Below are positions 52,522 through 60,853 of a stretch of DNA of 64,000 bases, in pieces. Position numbers and translations under genes: made by a program. The stretch comes from Brucella pseudogrignonensis (GTDB taxonomy: Bacteria > Pseudomonadota > Alphaproteobacteria > Rhizobiales > Rhizobiaceae). Location: positions 541,001 through 605,000 of the forward strand of contig NZ_JAVLAT010000002.1 in NCBI RefSeq assembly GCF_032190615.1. Reading direction: 5' to 3'. The notes beneath the pieces were generated by a model. The model saw only the letters and a program-made list of their open reading frames with translations. It had not been told where the DNA came from and made no database searches. Position 1 is the first letter of the stretch. Each line of letters begins with the position of its first letter.

Positions 52522-52788
52522 GTGAACGAAGCTGATGCGCTCGATATCGTCAATTCGGCGATCTGGACCGTGCTTATGGCAAGCGGACCAGCCGTGCTTG
52601 CGGCGATGCTTGCAGGTATCGGCATTGCGCTTTTTCAGGCTTTGACCCAGATTCAGGAAATGACGCTGACTTTCGTGCCGAAGATCATCGTTATTTTCGT
52701 GGTGCTTGCCTTCACCGCGCCATTTGTTGGTGCGCAGATCAACTCTTTCACGCTGCTTGCCTATTCGCGCATCGAAAAGGGTTTCTAG
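52522..52788 (+). CDS. fliQ: Flagellar export apparatus protein FliQ
   Basis: 88-residue two-helix export-gate protein: LDIVNSAIWTVLMASGPAVLAAMLAGIGIALFQALTQIQEMTLTFVPKIIVIFVVL. GTG start at 52522 with GAGG upstream gives the family length; an open frame to 52489 has no support. The stop codon TAG lies in a repeat element. Confidence 0.95.
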   Translation: MNEADALDIVNSAIWTVLMASGPAVLAAMLAGIGIALFQALTQIQEMTLTFVPKIIVIFVVLAFTAPFVGAQINSFTLLAYSRIEKGF

Positions 52789-52821
52789 AGCGCGTTTCGA
52801 TCTGATTGGATCAGATCGGCG
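52786..52821. repeat. TAGAGCGCGTTT-type repeat, family C, copy 2
   Basis: TAGAGCGCGTTTCGATCTG... with a perfect hairpin GATCTGA / TCAGATC (52799-52805, 52811-52817). Supplies the fliQ stop codon. Family copy at 27906. The remaining DNA to flhA (to 52947) includes a further CTCTAACGC stretch and the box at 52894. Confidence 0.75.
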
Positions 52822-52893
52822 CCGTAAGCCTTTTAATTTGACGCATAATCTTATCGATCTTCGGTTCACTCCGATAAGACTTTTGCTCTAACG

Positions 52894-52908
52894 CAGCCCT
52901 CGCGCAAG
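52894..52908 (+). promoter_or_regulatory. Candidate FtcR box before flhA
   Basis: CAGCCCTCGCGCAAG, 12 of 15 positions as in the motA element, 39 nt before the flhA start; followed directly by CTTCG as in the fliF site. Confidence 0.5.
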
Positions 52909-52947
52909 CTTCGTCGTATATGTTGCGTCTGACAACAGGAGACGGAC

Positions 52948-55038
52948 GTGCAGCAGGCAGCAGCTAAGCCATTGACAAAACGCGGAATTCTGACCGGTAG
53001 CGACATGGGTCTTGCTGCCGGTATCGTCATTATTCTGACAGTGCTTTTCCTGCCTGTTCCAGCGGTTGTTCTGGATATCGGCCTCGCTTTCTCGATTGCG
53101 TTCTCCGTCCTTATCCTCATGGTTTCGCTCTGGATTCAACGTCCGCTTGATTTCTCGGTCTTCCCGACAGTGCTGCTGATTGCGACCATGATGCGTCTAT
53201 CGCTCAATATTGCGACGACGCGTGTGATTTTGACTCATGGTGACGAAGGATATTTAGCTGCAGGCCATGTTATTCATGGCTTTTCGCAGTTTGTGATGGG
53301 CGGTGATTTTGTCATCGGTCTTGTGGTTTTCGCGATCCTCATCATCGTCAACTTTCTCGTCATCACCAAGGGTGCGACGCGTATTGCGGAAGTGGGTGCC
53401 CGCTTCACGCTCGATGCTATCCCCGGCAAGCAGATGGCGATTGACGCTGATCTTTCGTCGGGTCTGATCGACGAAAAGCAAGCACAGCATCGCCGTCGTG
53501 AACTGGAAGAGGAAAGCTCGTTCTTCGGTTCGATGGACGGCGCGTCCAAGTTCGTGCGCGGTGATGCGATTGCTGGTTTGATCATTACCGCCGTCAATAT
53601 TTTCGGCGGGATCATCATTGGCGTTACCCGCCATGGTATGGATATTTCGGAAGCTGCTGACGTCTTCACCAAGCTCTCGGTTGGTGACGGTCTGGTTACG
53701 CAGATTCCTGCGTTGATCGTTTCGCTCGCAGCGGGTCTTCTTGTGTCCAAAGGCGGGACGCGCGGTTCCGCTGATCAGGCAATCTTTGGTCAGCTCGGTG
53801 CTTATCCCAAGGCGCTTCTGATTGCTGCCTTCCTTCTGTTCGTTCTCGGTATCATGCCAGGCCTTCCGGCTTTCCCGTTCTTCCTGCTTGGTGGTGCGAT
53901 GGCATTTGTCGGTATTGCCGTGCCACGCCGTCAGGCGCGTCAGCGCGAGGCGGAAGAGGCAGAAGCACAGTCGAAGCAGCGTGACGCAGAAGAGCAGGAG
54001 CGCAACTCGGTCAAGGCTTCGCTTGAGACCACACAGATCGAACTTTGCCTGGGCAAGCAGCTTTCCGCACGTCTCATCGCTTCGCAGCAGGAGCTGGCGC
54101 ATCGCGTCGCCAAGATGCGCAAGAAGTTTGCTCAGGAATATGGTTTCGTCATTCCAGAGATCAAAGTTACTGACGATATTTCGCTGCCGCCAAAGAGCTA
54201 TCGCATCAAAATTCACGGTACCGCCGTTGCGAGCCATGAATTGCGGGTTGGTGAAATTCTCGTGGTGCTGGGCGAGCGTCCATTGCCATCTATTCCGGGT
54301 GAAGAAGTACGTGAACCAGCTTTCGGTATGCGTGCTTATTCCGTGCCGGAGACTTTTGCTTCAGATCTTCGCCGCGACGGCTATATGACTGTCGACAACT
54401 TGTCGGTTCTGCTCACCCATCTCAGCGAAATCGTGCGCAACAATCTGGCGCAGCTTCTCTCCTACAAGGATATGCGTATTCTGCTGGACCGCCTTGGTCT
54501 GGAATATCGCAAGCTTCTGGAAGATATTTGCCCGGCCAATATTTCCTATTCGGGGCTGCAGGCAGTCTTGAAACTGCTGCTTGCGGAGCGAGTCTCGATC
54601 CGTAATCTGCATCTTATTCTTGAATCCATCGCCGAAATTGCGCCTCTGGTCCGCCGGCCTGAGATGATCGTCGAGCATGTTCGGATGCGGATGGCGCAGC
54701 AGATATGCGGCGATCTTTCAGACAATGGTGTTCTTAACGTGCTTCGTCTTGGCAATCGTTGGGACCTCGTGTTCCACCAGAGCCTCAAGCGCGACAATAA
54801 GGGCGAAATCGTCGAATTTGATATCGACCCGCGCCAGCTTGAGCAGTTCGGCACAGAAGCAACCACAGCGATCCGCAAACATTTCGATAGCGGCGAGCGT
54901 TTTGTCCTCGTTTCTTCGCCGGAAGCGCGCCCTTACATTCGCATGATTATCGAGCGGCTGTTTGCAACGCTTCCCGTGCTGTCGCATGTGGAGATTGCGC
55001 GTGGTGTCGAAGTGAAATCGCTCGGCGCGATTTCCTGA
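52948..55038 (+). CDS. flhA: Flagellar export apparatus protein FlhA
   Basis: Export-gate protein, 696 residues: eight membrane helices in the N-terminal half, with the conserved loop [39 protein letters not shown] (FHIPEP-type signature), and a large cytoplasmic domain that binds substrates and chaperones. A charged Glu/Ala/Gln/Arg linker lies at ~325-355. GTG start at 52948 with CAGGAG upstream. Confidence 0.97.
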   Translation: MQQAAAKPLTKRGILTGSDMGLAAGIVIILTVLFLPVPAVVLDIGLAFSIAFSVLILMVSLWIQRPLDFSVFPTVLLIATMMRLSLNIATTRVILTHGDEGYLAAGHVIHGFSQFVMGGDFVIGLVVFAILIIVNFLVITKGATRIAEVGARFTLDAIPGKQMAIDADLSSGLIDEKQAQHRRRELEEESSFFGSMDGASKFVRGDAIAGLIITAVNIFGGIIIGVTRHGMDISEAADVFTKLSVGDGLVTQIPALIVSLAAGLLVSKGGTRGSADQAIFGQLGAYPKALLIAAFLLFVLGIMPGLPAFPFFLLGGAMAFVGIAVPRRQARQREAEEAEAQSKQRDAEEQERNSVKASLETTQIELCLGKQLSARLIASQQELAHRVAKMRKKFAQEYGFVIPEIKVTDDISLPPKSYRIKIHGTAVASHELRVGEILVVLGERPLPSIPGEEVREPAFGMRAYSVPETFASDLRRDGYMTVDNLSVLLTHLSEIVRNNLAQLLSYKDMRILLDRLGLEYRKLLEDICPANISYSGLQAVLKLLLAERVSIRNLHLILESIAEIAPLVRRPEMIVEHVRMRMAQQICGDLSDNGVLNVLRLGNRWDLVFHQSLKRDNKGEIVEFDIDPRQLEQFGTEATTAIRKHFDSGERFVLVSSPEARPYIRMIIERLFATLPVLSHVEIARGVEVKSLGAIS

Positions 55039-55045
55039 CGGGGGA

Positions 55046-55822
55046 GTGAACCCGTTGCCCATCACGCAACTGCCGATCAATGAACTTGTCTTCGCGGCCA
55101 TGCTTGCATTCTGCCGCGTTGGCGCATGTCTGATGCTGATGCCCGGCATTTCAAGCGGACGCATTCCCTTGCAGGTCCGATTGTTTATCGCGCTGGCCTG
55201 TTCTTTCGCAGTCTTGCCTTTGGTGATCCAGAATATTGTTCCGAGCTTAAATGGCAGCCATCCGCTGGCGCTGTTTCGTCTGATGCTCAGCGAAATGTTC
55301 GTCGGAGGGGTGATCGGAATTCTGGCGCATATCTATTTCTGGGCATTGCAGTTCATGGCCAACATGATGGCGATGGCTGTTGGCTATTCGGGCACCCCGG
55401 CAGACGCGATTACAGAAGCAGAACCACAGGCAACGCTTGCGACCATTGTTACTTTCAGCGCGCTATTCTTGTTTTTCGTCACGGATATGCATCTTGAAAT
55501 TCTGCGAGCGCTGCTGAGCTCCTATACGGCTATTCCTGTTGAGGGGCATTTCAGGCCTGATGCTGCGATGATCGACATCAGCGATGCACTTTCTGCAGCA
55601 TTTCTGGCGACGTTACGCATCGCAGCACCCTTTATTGTGTTTGCGATTCTGGTCAATTTCGCCATCGGTCTTATCAATAAGCTGACGCCGACGATCCCGG
55701 TCTACTTTGTGTCGATGCCCTTCGTGCTGGGCGGCGGTCTTCTGGTTGTCTACTTCATCCTGCCCGAATTGCTGCGTTTTTTTACCGGCGAAGCTGCAAC
55801 GCAGTTACGCGATTTGTTCTGA
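55046..55822 (+). CDS. fliR: Flagellar export apparatus protein FliR
   Basis: Export-gate core protein, 258 residues, six membrane helices. LAFCRVGACLMLMPGISSGRIPLQVRLFIALACSFAVLPL and LGYSGTPADAITEAEPQATLATIVTFSALFLFFVTDMH-like segments identify it. GTG start at 55046, seven bases after flhA, with GGGGAG overlapping; TTG 55055 is an alternative. Confidence 0.95.
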   Translation: MNPLPITQLPINELVFAAMLAFCRVGACLMLMPGISSGRIPLQVRLFIALACSFAVLPLVIQNIVPSLNGSHPLALFRLMLSEMFVGGVIGILAHIYFWALQFMANMMAMAVGYSGTPADAITEAEPQATLATIVTFSALFLFFVTDMHLEILRALLSSYTAIPVEGHFRPDAAMIDISDALSAAFLATLRIAAPFIVFAILVNFAIGLINKLTPTIPVYFVSMPFVLGGGLLVVYFILPELLRFFTGEAATQLRDLF

Positions 55823-55829
55823 GGATTGC

Positions 55830-56222
55830 ATGGCTCAAACCAATGCCCGTAATCTGAAAAAGCTCATCACCTTGCAGAAGCTCGGCGCTGCACGGCTGGA
55901 AGCCTCGCTGGCTGTTACCAGCAACCGCAAGACTGTTCTGGATGAAGAACGTGACGCGCTGATCGCCATGCAGGATCGCCGTTATGACGGCGATCCCTTT
56001 ACTGTCGATCCATCTCTGCTCATCAAACGGCTGGGGGCGAATGCGCTCGCAACTGAACAGATTGAGCAGCAGCTCGAATCAGAACGCAGCGGGCTTTTGA
56101 AAGAACAACGTCGGGTAGAACTTTTGGAAGATCGGCTGGAAACTGTTCGCAATGATTTCGAAAGACGAGAGCTTGCAAGCCTGATTGAAGAGTTTGTTAG
56201 TCGGAAAACCACCGCGTCGTAA
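55830..56222 (+). CDS. Candidate FliJ-like export chaperone
   Basis: 130-residue, almost entirely helical protein. An N-terminal helix (LKKLITLQKLGAARLEASLAVTSNRKTVLDEERDALIAM) and a C-terminal helix (LESERSGLLKEQRRVELLEDRLETVRNDFERRELASLIEEF) would form an antiparallel coiled coil, the FliJ fold that links FliI to FlhA. Located directly after fliR with a GAGGATTGC ribosome binding site. Sequence identity to FliJ is low in this group, so the call rests on size, fold and place. Confidence 0.6.
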   Translation: MAQTNARNLKKLITLQKLGAARLEASLAVTSNRKTVLDEERDALIAMQDRRYDGDPFTVDPSLLIKRLGANALATEQIEQQLESERSGLLKEQRRVELLEDRLETVRNDFERRELASLIEEFVSRKTTAS

Positions 56223-56347
56223 GGCTATAAGTCGCGACAAAAATAGAAAAATAGTAAATAAAATCAGTTAATTGAAATAAATCTGGTGAGTTTGCACCAG
56301 CCGCGTTGACCAAGGCTTTGTCTTAAAATTGAAACTGATTCGTACCG

Positions 56348-56362
56348 CAAGCTTCAGTCAAG
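56348..56362 (+). promoter_or_regulatory. Candidate FtcR box before flgJ
   Basis: CAAGCTTCAGTCAAG keeps both CAAG repeats at 11-bp spacing and 12 of 15 positions of the motA element, 46 nt before the flgJ start. Confidence 0.5.
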
Positions 56363-56408
56363 TTTGACAGATTAATGTGCAATCAAGAGATGAAGAAAGG
56401 CAAGTTGT

Positions 56409-56990
56409 ATGGCGATTAATCCGCCGTCAGATCTGGTTATGGACGTGGCGCGTGCGGCTGATCCGCAGGCCTATCGCCTTGCGGCAGAGCGTCTGAAATC
56501 TATATCGGCAAGCACTGGTCCGGTGAGCGCTGATACGGATACGGGATCAAACTTCGTCAGTTTTTCTGAAAGCCTGGCTTCAGGCGTTCGGTTCAATCCG
56601 CAAGGGGCGAACACGGTCAATCCGGCTTATCGGAAGTTTGAAGCTTTCATGCTGCAATCTTTCGTTCAGTCGATGTTTACCAGCGATACGACAGCTACCT
56701 TCGGCAAGGGCATCGCAGGCGAATATTGGAAATCGATGATGGCCGAAGCGATGGCGAACAAGATGGCTGATACCGGCGGCGTTGGTATCGCTAGAATGCT
56801 TGAAGCGCAGGCAGCGCAAAAGGTGCGCGCGGAAAACGCGTCAACCTTGGCCTTAGGAGGCGTGATCGACGATCTGGGACAGGGAATGAACACAGACGCA
56901 GTTTCAAAAGATATCGTTCACGGATTTGAACGGCAGCTCATTCAGAAACAACTGGGAAACAATGAAAGTGGAGATCGCGCTCGTAGCTGA
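56409..56990 (+). CDS. flgJ: Rod-binding protein FlgJ (rod domain only)
   Basis: 193 residues carrying only the rod-cap domain of FlgJ: YRKFEAFMLQSFVQSMFTSDTTATFGKGIAGEYWKSMMAEAMANKMADTGGVGIARML. The peptidoglycan hydrolase domain of enterobacterial FlgJ is missing and is probably replaced by the SLT protein at 45352. Has its own upstream gap (186 bp) and candidate box. Confidence 0.88.
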   Translation: MAINPPSDLVMDVARAADPQAYRLAAERLKSISASTGPVSADTDTGSNFVSFSESLASGVRFNPQGANTVNPAYRKFEAFMLQSFVQSMFTSDTTATFGKGIAGEYWKSMMAEAMANKMADTGGVGIARMLEAQAAQKVRAENASTLALGGVIDDLGQGMNTDAVSKDIVHGFERQLIQKQLGNNESGDRARS

Positions 56991-57099
56991 TGCTGAACAC
57001 CAAGCGCAGAATCGAGCGGTCAGGACAGCAAACCCTTCCAAGGCCTGACCGGCGAATAACATCGCGACCTGCTTATACGTATAATTGAGGAACCCGAAA

Positions 57100-57555
57100 A
57101 TGACTGACACAAGCTCCGAAATCAGCCTGTTGCCGCAAGTGGCGGAAGCAGCACTGGAGGCAGACCCGGTTCAGGAACTGGAACAGCAGCCTGTACTATC
57201 GCCGGTCGTGCGTGCAATTCAGCGTCTTGAGGAGGTCATTGATACTGAAACTCGGCTTCTGCTTGAAGGCGGACATCCGGATCTCGCTGAGATTAATTCA
57301 CGCAAGAGCCGGGGCCTGTACGAGTTCAACAAGACAATCAAAAAGGCTGCAAGCCTTGCAGAGCCAGCGACGATGAAGGGATTGCAGCCATTGCTGGATA
57401 GCCTCAAGCAGAAGCTTGAGAAGAATTGCGAAGCGCTGCAGTTGCATCTGCGCGCTGTTGGCGAGCTGGCCGATCTTATTCGCGGCGCGCTTGAAACGCA
57501 GGATGCCGACGGCACTTACAGCATGCAGAGCGCGAGGCTCGGTCACGCAAGATGA
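57100..57555 (+). CDS. Candidate FlgN-like chaperone
   Basis: 151-residue helical protein: VRAIQRLEEVIDTETRLLLEGGHPDLAEINSRKSRGLYEFNKTIKKA and LDSLKQKLEKNCEALQLHLRAVGELADLI follow the pattern of FlgN, the chaperone for FlgK and FlgL. The N-terminal 35 residues are acidic and disordered. ATG 57100 with GAGG upstream; the next gene overlaps by 4 bp. Confidence 0.6.
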   Translation: MTDTSSEISLLPQVAEAALEADPVQELEQQPVLSPVVRAIQRLEEVIDTETRLLLEGGHPDLAEINSRKSRGLYEFNKTIKKAASLAEPATMKGLQPLLDSLKQKLEKNCEALQLHLRAVGELADLIRGALETQDADGTYSMQSARLGHAR

Positions 57556-58073
57556 TCCGCACAATCGTAATCGGTCTCTGGATCTGTGCAGTCGCTTTGG
57601 GCTCGCTGTTTTTCGCCGTTCGCCAGAATGATGGCTCATCTGGTGAGGTGAAAGCGGAGGCAGGAGGATTCGGCGGGCTCGATTACGTCAAAACGGATGT
57701 GATGAGCGTTCCGATCATCTCCAATGGTAGCGTTGCGGGCTATGTCGTGACGCAGCTGGTTTATACGATTGATTCGAATATCCGGAAAAAGATCACGGTT
57801 CCGCTCGAATTTTTCATCAGTGACGAGATTTTTCGTAAATTCTATGGCAGCTATTCGGATACGAAAGACGTCGAGAAGGTGAAGTTCGAGGATGTTCGGG
57901 CATCAATTATCACTGACTTAAATGCACGCTTTCCGGAACCGGTCATAAAGGACCTGCTTGTCGAACAATTCAATTATATTTCCGCTGAAGAAATCCGCGC
58001 CATGAATATGCGTGGCAGCAGTGCACCACCGGAGCAAGCTTCCGGCAAACAAGCCACAGCTCATAGTGAGTAA
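57552..58073 (+). CDS. Unknown membrane-anchored protein ending the flagellar cluster
   Basis: 173 residues: N-terminal membrane helix (IVIGLWICAVALGSLFFAVR), then a periplasmic domain with TDVMSVPIISNGSVAGYVVTQLVYTID and VRASIITDLNARFPEPVIKDLLVEQFNYISAEEI. Single-span topology and the strand pattern recall FliL-type proteins, but I do not recognise a family. Coupled to the FlgN-like gene. Its 3' end overlaps the convergent PilZ gene by 13 bp. Confidence 0.65.
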   Translation: MIRTIVIGLWICAVALGSLFFAVRQNDGSSGEVKAEAGGFGGLDYVKTDVMSVPIISNGSVAGYVVTQLVYTIDSNIRKKITVPLEFFISDEIFRKFYGSYSDTKDVEKVKFEDVRASIITDLNARFPEPVIKDLLVEQFNYISAEEIRAMNMRGSSAPPEQASGKQATAHSE

Positions 58074-58396
58074 TATTTTCCTGCGAGCTGATTGAGGCGT
58101 TCCTCATCAAGCTCTGGAATTAATGCATCGGTTATCAAACGAACGCCAATTTCACGTTTTTGACGCCAGACTATCTGCGCCAGAATCGCCCGTGCATAAT
58201 GATCGTCGAAGAGCCAAAACCGTTCAGGAAGATTTGGAACCTCTATAACCCGCAATCGCGCTCCGTGCGGAGCAATATCGCAAAATTGGCATTCGATAAT
58301 GAAACGACCATCAAGATCAATAATTTTCCCGGATCGCAAACGCGTGCGCTGTCGCTCCTCCTTACGTCGCTCATGAGACGGCTTGTTGCGCACCAT
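58061..58396 (-). CDS. PilZ-domain protein
   Basis: 111 residues forming a single PilZ domain, a cyclic-di-GMP receptor. The first motif is RRKEERQRTRLRSGKI (RxxxR) and the second CDIAPHGARLRV in place of the usual D/NxSxxG: Ser is Ala. Further strands (RFWLFDDHYARAILAQIVWRQKREIGVRL) complete the barrel. It lies convergent to the flagellar cluster with a 13-bp overlap, suggesting but not proving a role in motility control. Confidence 0.75.
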   Translation of the reverse strand: MVRNKPSHERRKEERQRTRLRSGKIIDLDGRFIIECQFCDIAPHGARLRVIEVPNLPERFWLFDDHYARAILAQIVWRQKREIGVRLITDALIPELDEERLNQLAGKYYSL

Positions 58397-58467
58397 AGGT
58401 TTTTGCCTGCTTGTTCCCCTTGAAGAAGAAATATAGCAGGGATCGCTTTAGTAAGCGTTACCTAACT

Positions 58468-58899
58468 TCAGTGCGTGCCGCATTTTTCACACAAACCACG
58501 CAATTCCAGCGTCGTTTTGCGTGATTTGAAACCGCTCTGCACGCTCCAGGCGCTCACAAGGTTCTCGATCGCTGAATCGGAGAACTCCGTCACCTGCCCA
58601 CATTGCTCGCAAATGGCGAAAGCAATCAAGCCATGCTCATGGCATTGTGGATGCGCGCAGGCAACGAAAGCGTTGAGGCTTTCGAGACGATGAATCATCC
58701 CGTAATCCAGTAGCTTTTCCAGTGCACGATAGACCTGCAACGGTGCGCGAAAGCCATCATCGCGTAGCTGATCAAGGATCGTATAGGCGCTGAGCGGGCC
58801 ATCCGCTTTGGACAGCACATCAAAAACCAGCGACTGATTGCGCGTCAGGTCATGCGTTGCGTGCGTATGGGCATGGTTGTGATCGTGATGATTGCTCAT
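58468..58899 (-). CDS. zur: Zinc uptake regulator Zur (Fur family)
   Basis: 143-residue Fur-family repressor; the neighbourhood (znuB, znuC, znuA) identifies it as Zur. An N-terminal His-rich tag (HHDHNHAHTHATHD) precedes the winged helix (DGPLSAYTILDQLRDDGFRAPLQVYRALEKLLDYGMIHRLES). Structural zinc ligands are the pairs CAHPQC, CEQC and C-terminal CEKC. Start overlaps the znuB stop (ATGA). Last gene of znuC-znuB-zur. Confidence 0.93.
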   Translation of the reverse strand: MSNHHDHNHAHTHATHDLTRNQSLVFDVLSKADGPLSAYTILDQLRDDGFRAPLQVYRALEKLLDYGMIHRLESLNAFVACAHPQCHEHGLIAFAICEQCGQVTEFSDSAIENLVSAWSVQSGFKSRKTTLELRGLCEKCGTH

Positions 58900-59714
58900 T
58901 GTCCAGCGGTCCGTTTCGGTGAAGCCTGTCTCTTATGTAGTGGTAAGAGGCTTAAAATGAAAATAGCTAGTGCAGCAACGACAATTGATGGGCCGGAAGG
59001 CGTATCAAATTCTACCGAACCATAAAGCCCGCCGATAACGCCAAGCGCGCCGATGACGGATGCCATAATGGCCATTTGCTCCGGTGTCGATGCGAAGCGC
59101 CGTGCGGTGGCAGCAGGAATAATCAGAAGCGATGTAATCAGCAGGATTCCGACAATCTTCATAGAAATTGCGATAACGATTGCCAGCAAAAGCATAAAGA
59201 TAATGCGAGATAAGGCCGGGTTAAGGCCCTCAGCGCGCGCAATATCTTCGCTCAGTGTTGCAGCAAGCAGCGGTCGCCAAAGCCACGCCAGTACTGCGAG
59301 CACCAGAATGCCGCCGCCATAAATAAAGGCAATATCCAGTCGCGAGACAGCCAACAGATCGCCGAACAAGAACGATAGCAGGTCAACACGCACCCATGTC
59401 ATAAAGGCTACGATGACCAGCCCAAGTGACAGAGTTGCGTGGGACAGAATGCCCAGAAGAGAATCTGCCGAAAGCGAATGCCGCTTTTGCAGCAGAAGCA
59501 GGATCGCCGAGATTGCAACTGCGACTGCAAACACGCCGATCATAAGGTTGATGTCGAGGATCAGCGCTAAAGCAACCCCCAGCAGGGCCGAATGCGCCAT
59601 CGTATCGCCGAAATAGGCCATACGTCGCCACACTATAAAGCAGCCGAGCGGACCTGTGGTCAGTGCAAGGCCGATACCGGCAATGAGGGCGCGAGTGAAA
59701 AAATCGTCAAGCAT
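58896..59714 (-). CDS. znuB: Zinc ABC transporter, permease
   Basis: Permease of the ZnuABC importer, 272 residues with seven to eight membrane helices, ABC-3 family: FFTRALIAGIGLALTTGPLGCFIVWRRMAYFGDTMAHSALLGVALAL and EGLNPALSRIIFMLLLAIVIAISMKIVGILLITSLLIIPAATAR. I chose the ATG at 59714, which overlaps the znuC end by 8 bp; a longer frame reaches into the znuC His-rich tail. Confidence 0.93.
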   Translation of the reverse strand: MLDDFFTRALIAGIGLALTTGPLGCFIVWRRMAYFGDTMAHSALLGVALALILDINLMIGVFAVAVAISAILLLLQKRHSLSADSLLGILSHATLSLGLVIVAFMTWVRVDLLSFLFGDLLAVSRLDIAFIYGGGILVLAVLAWLWRPLLAATLSEDIARAEGLNPALSRIIFMLLLAIVIAISMKIVGILLITSLLIIPAATARRFASTPEQMAIMASVIGALGVIGGLYGSVEFDTPSGPSIVVAALAIFILSLLPLHKRQASPKRTAGQ

Positions 59715-60573
59715 GTGGCTTATCTCCCTCATGGTGGTGATGGTGCTCACCATCATGATGATGACCGTCATCAGAGTGGCAATGATCTGTCACGCTGCCA
59801 TCGGCATGCATAACGCGGCCATCCGGCAGATGCGTGTGATCATGGTGATGCTCATAAACGGCCAATGGACCAACGGCACGGCTTCCGAACAAGCGCACAT
59901 ATTCGGGGCTTGTTGTCACGTCGCGGGGTGTGCCGCTGCAACAGACATGGCCATTGAGACAAATAACGCGGTCGGTTGCAGCCATCACCAAATGCAGATC
60001 ATGCGAAATCAACAACACGCCGCAGCCGGTATCGTCTCGCAGCTTCGCGATCAGTTCATAAAGGGCAGCTTCACCGGAAAAATCGACGCCCTGTACGGGC
60101 TCATCGAGCACCATAATATCTGGTTTGCGGGCGAGGGCGCGCGCCATCAGTGCGCGCTGAAACTCGCCGCCAGAGAGGTTTGCAAGTTCAGCCTTGAGAA
60201 GATGCGCGATTCCGACTGCATTAAGCGCGTGGAGAATATCGGCTTTGGAAAGTGGTCCGGTCAACGTCATAAGGCGTTCAACAGACAGCGGCATAGTCCG
60301 GTCAATATTGATCTTCTGCGGCACATATCCGATGCGCAAGCCTTTGAGATGGTGGATTTCACCTTCATCGGGCTTCAGAATACGAAGTGCCATTTTGGCC
60401 GTCGTACTTTTCCCCGCACCATTGGGACCAATGAGCGTGACAATTTCTCCGCGATGAATCGTCAGGTCGACATTGCGCACCAGCCAGCGACCGTCACGAT
60501 GAACGCCGGCACCTTTTAATTCTATCAGTGGCTCCCGCGTGGCATCTGCGGGGAGTGCGGTCTTATGGGCCAT
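59707..60573 (-). CDS. znuC: Zinc ABC transporter, ATP-binding protein with His-rich tail
   Basis: ATPase of ZnuABC, 288 residues. Walker A GPNGAGKST, signature LSGGEFQRALMARAL, Walker B IMVLDEPVQGVD, H-loop LLISHDLHLV. After the ABC domain (to ~235) comes an unusual His/Asp-rich tail with HHDHTHLP, HCHSDDGHHHDGEHHHHH, which could bind zinc and sense or buffer it at the membrane. First gene of the minus-strand operon, divergent from znuA. Confidence 0.95.
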   Translation of the reverse strand: MAHKTALPADATREPLIELKGAGVHRDGRWLVRNVDLTIHRGEIVTLIGPNGAGKSTTAKMALRILKPDEGEIHHLKGLRIGYVPQKINIDRTMPLSVERLMTLTGPLSKADILHALNAVGIAHLLKAELANLSGGEFQRALMARALARKPDIMVLDEPVQGVDFSGEAALYELIAKLRDDTGCGVLLISHDLHLVMAATDRVICLNGHVCCSGTPRDVTTSPEYVRLFGSRAVGPLAVYEHHHDHTHLPDGRVMHADGSVTDHCHSDDGHHHDGEHHHHHEGDKPHA

Positions 60574-60754
60574 ATAAAATGAGCTTTCGCTGCCTTTTTG
60601 AGAGTATGAGCCTGTTTATCTGCCGATAAATAGCTGCTCCCGAAATTCTTGTCTCAAGATGCGTGAACGATATGCCGATTCGCGATCATTTGCGTCTGAC
60701 GCTTTCGTACTGTGAACAATTCTCCAAAAAGAGGTTGTGTCTCCTTATTGCAGA

Positions 60755-60769
60755 CGTTATAGCATAACG
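60755..60769. promoter_or_regulatory. Palindrome in the znuC-znuA gap, possible second operator
   Basis: CGTTATAGCATAACG, a perfect 6-bp-arm palindrome with centre AGC. Related to, but shorter than, the Zur-like box beside it; may be a second Zur site serving the znuC side. Confidence 0.5.
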
Positions 60770-60774
60770 CAAAC

Positions 60775-60795
60775 GATGTAATAAAATAACATATC
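60775..60795. promoter_or_regulatory. Zur box upstream of znuA
   Basis: 21-bp imperfect palindrome GATGTAAT...ATAACATATC, close to the alphaproteobacterial Zur consensus (ATGTTATA-type half sites). A nearly identical 21-mer is at 62094. Lies in the divergent region and can serve both znuA and znuCB-zur. Confidence 0.75.
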
Positions 60796-60853
60796 ACTCA
60801 CATATGTTGTTGCGCTTCAACGGACGTTCAAGAGAGATTTTGAGAAAGCTATC

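Noticed and set aside
53254..54237. 327-codon minus-strand frame antisense to flhA
   Set aside because: FlhA is intact on the plus strand; the antisense product is Arg/Thr-rich with no domain or ribosome binding site.
59656..60519. 287-codon open frame on the plus strand, antisense to znuC
   Set aside because: The minus strand encodes a full ABC ATPase with all motifs; the plus-strand frame has no recognisable domain.
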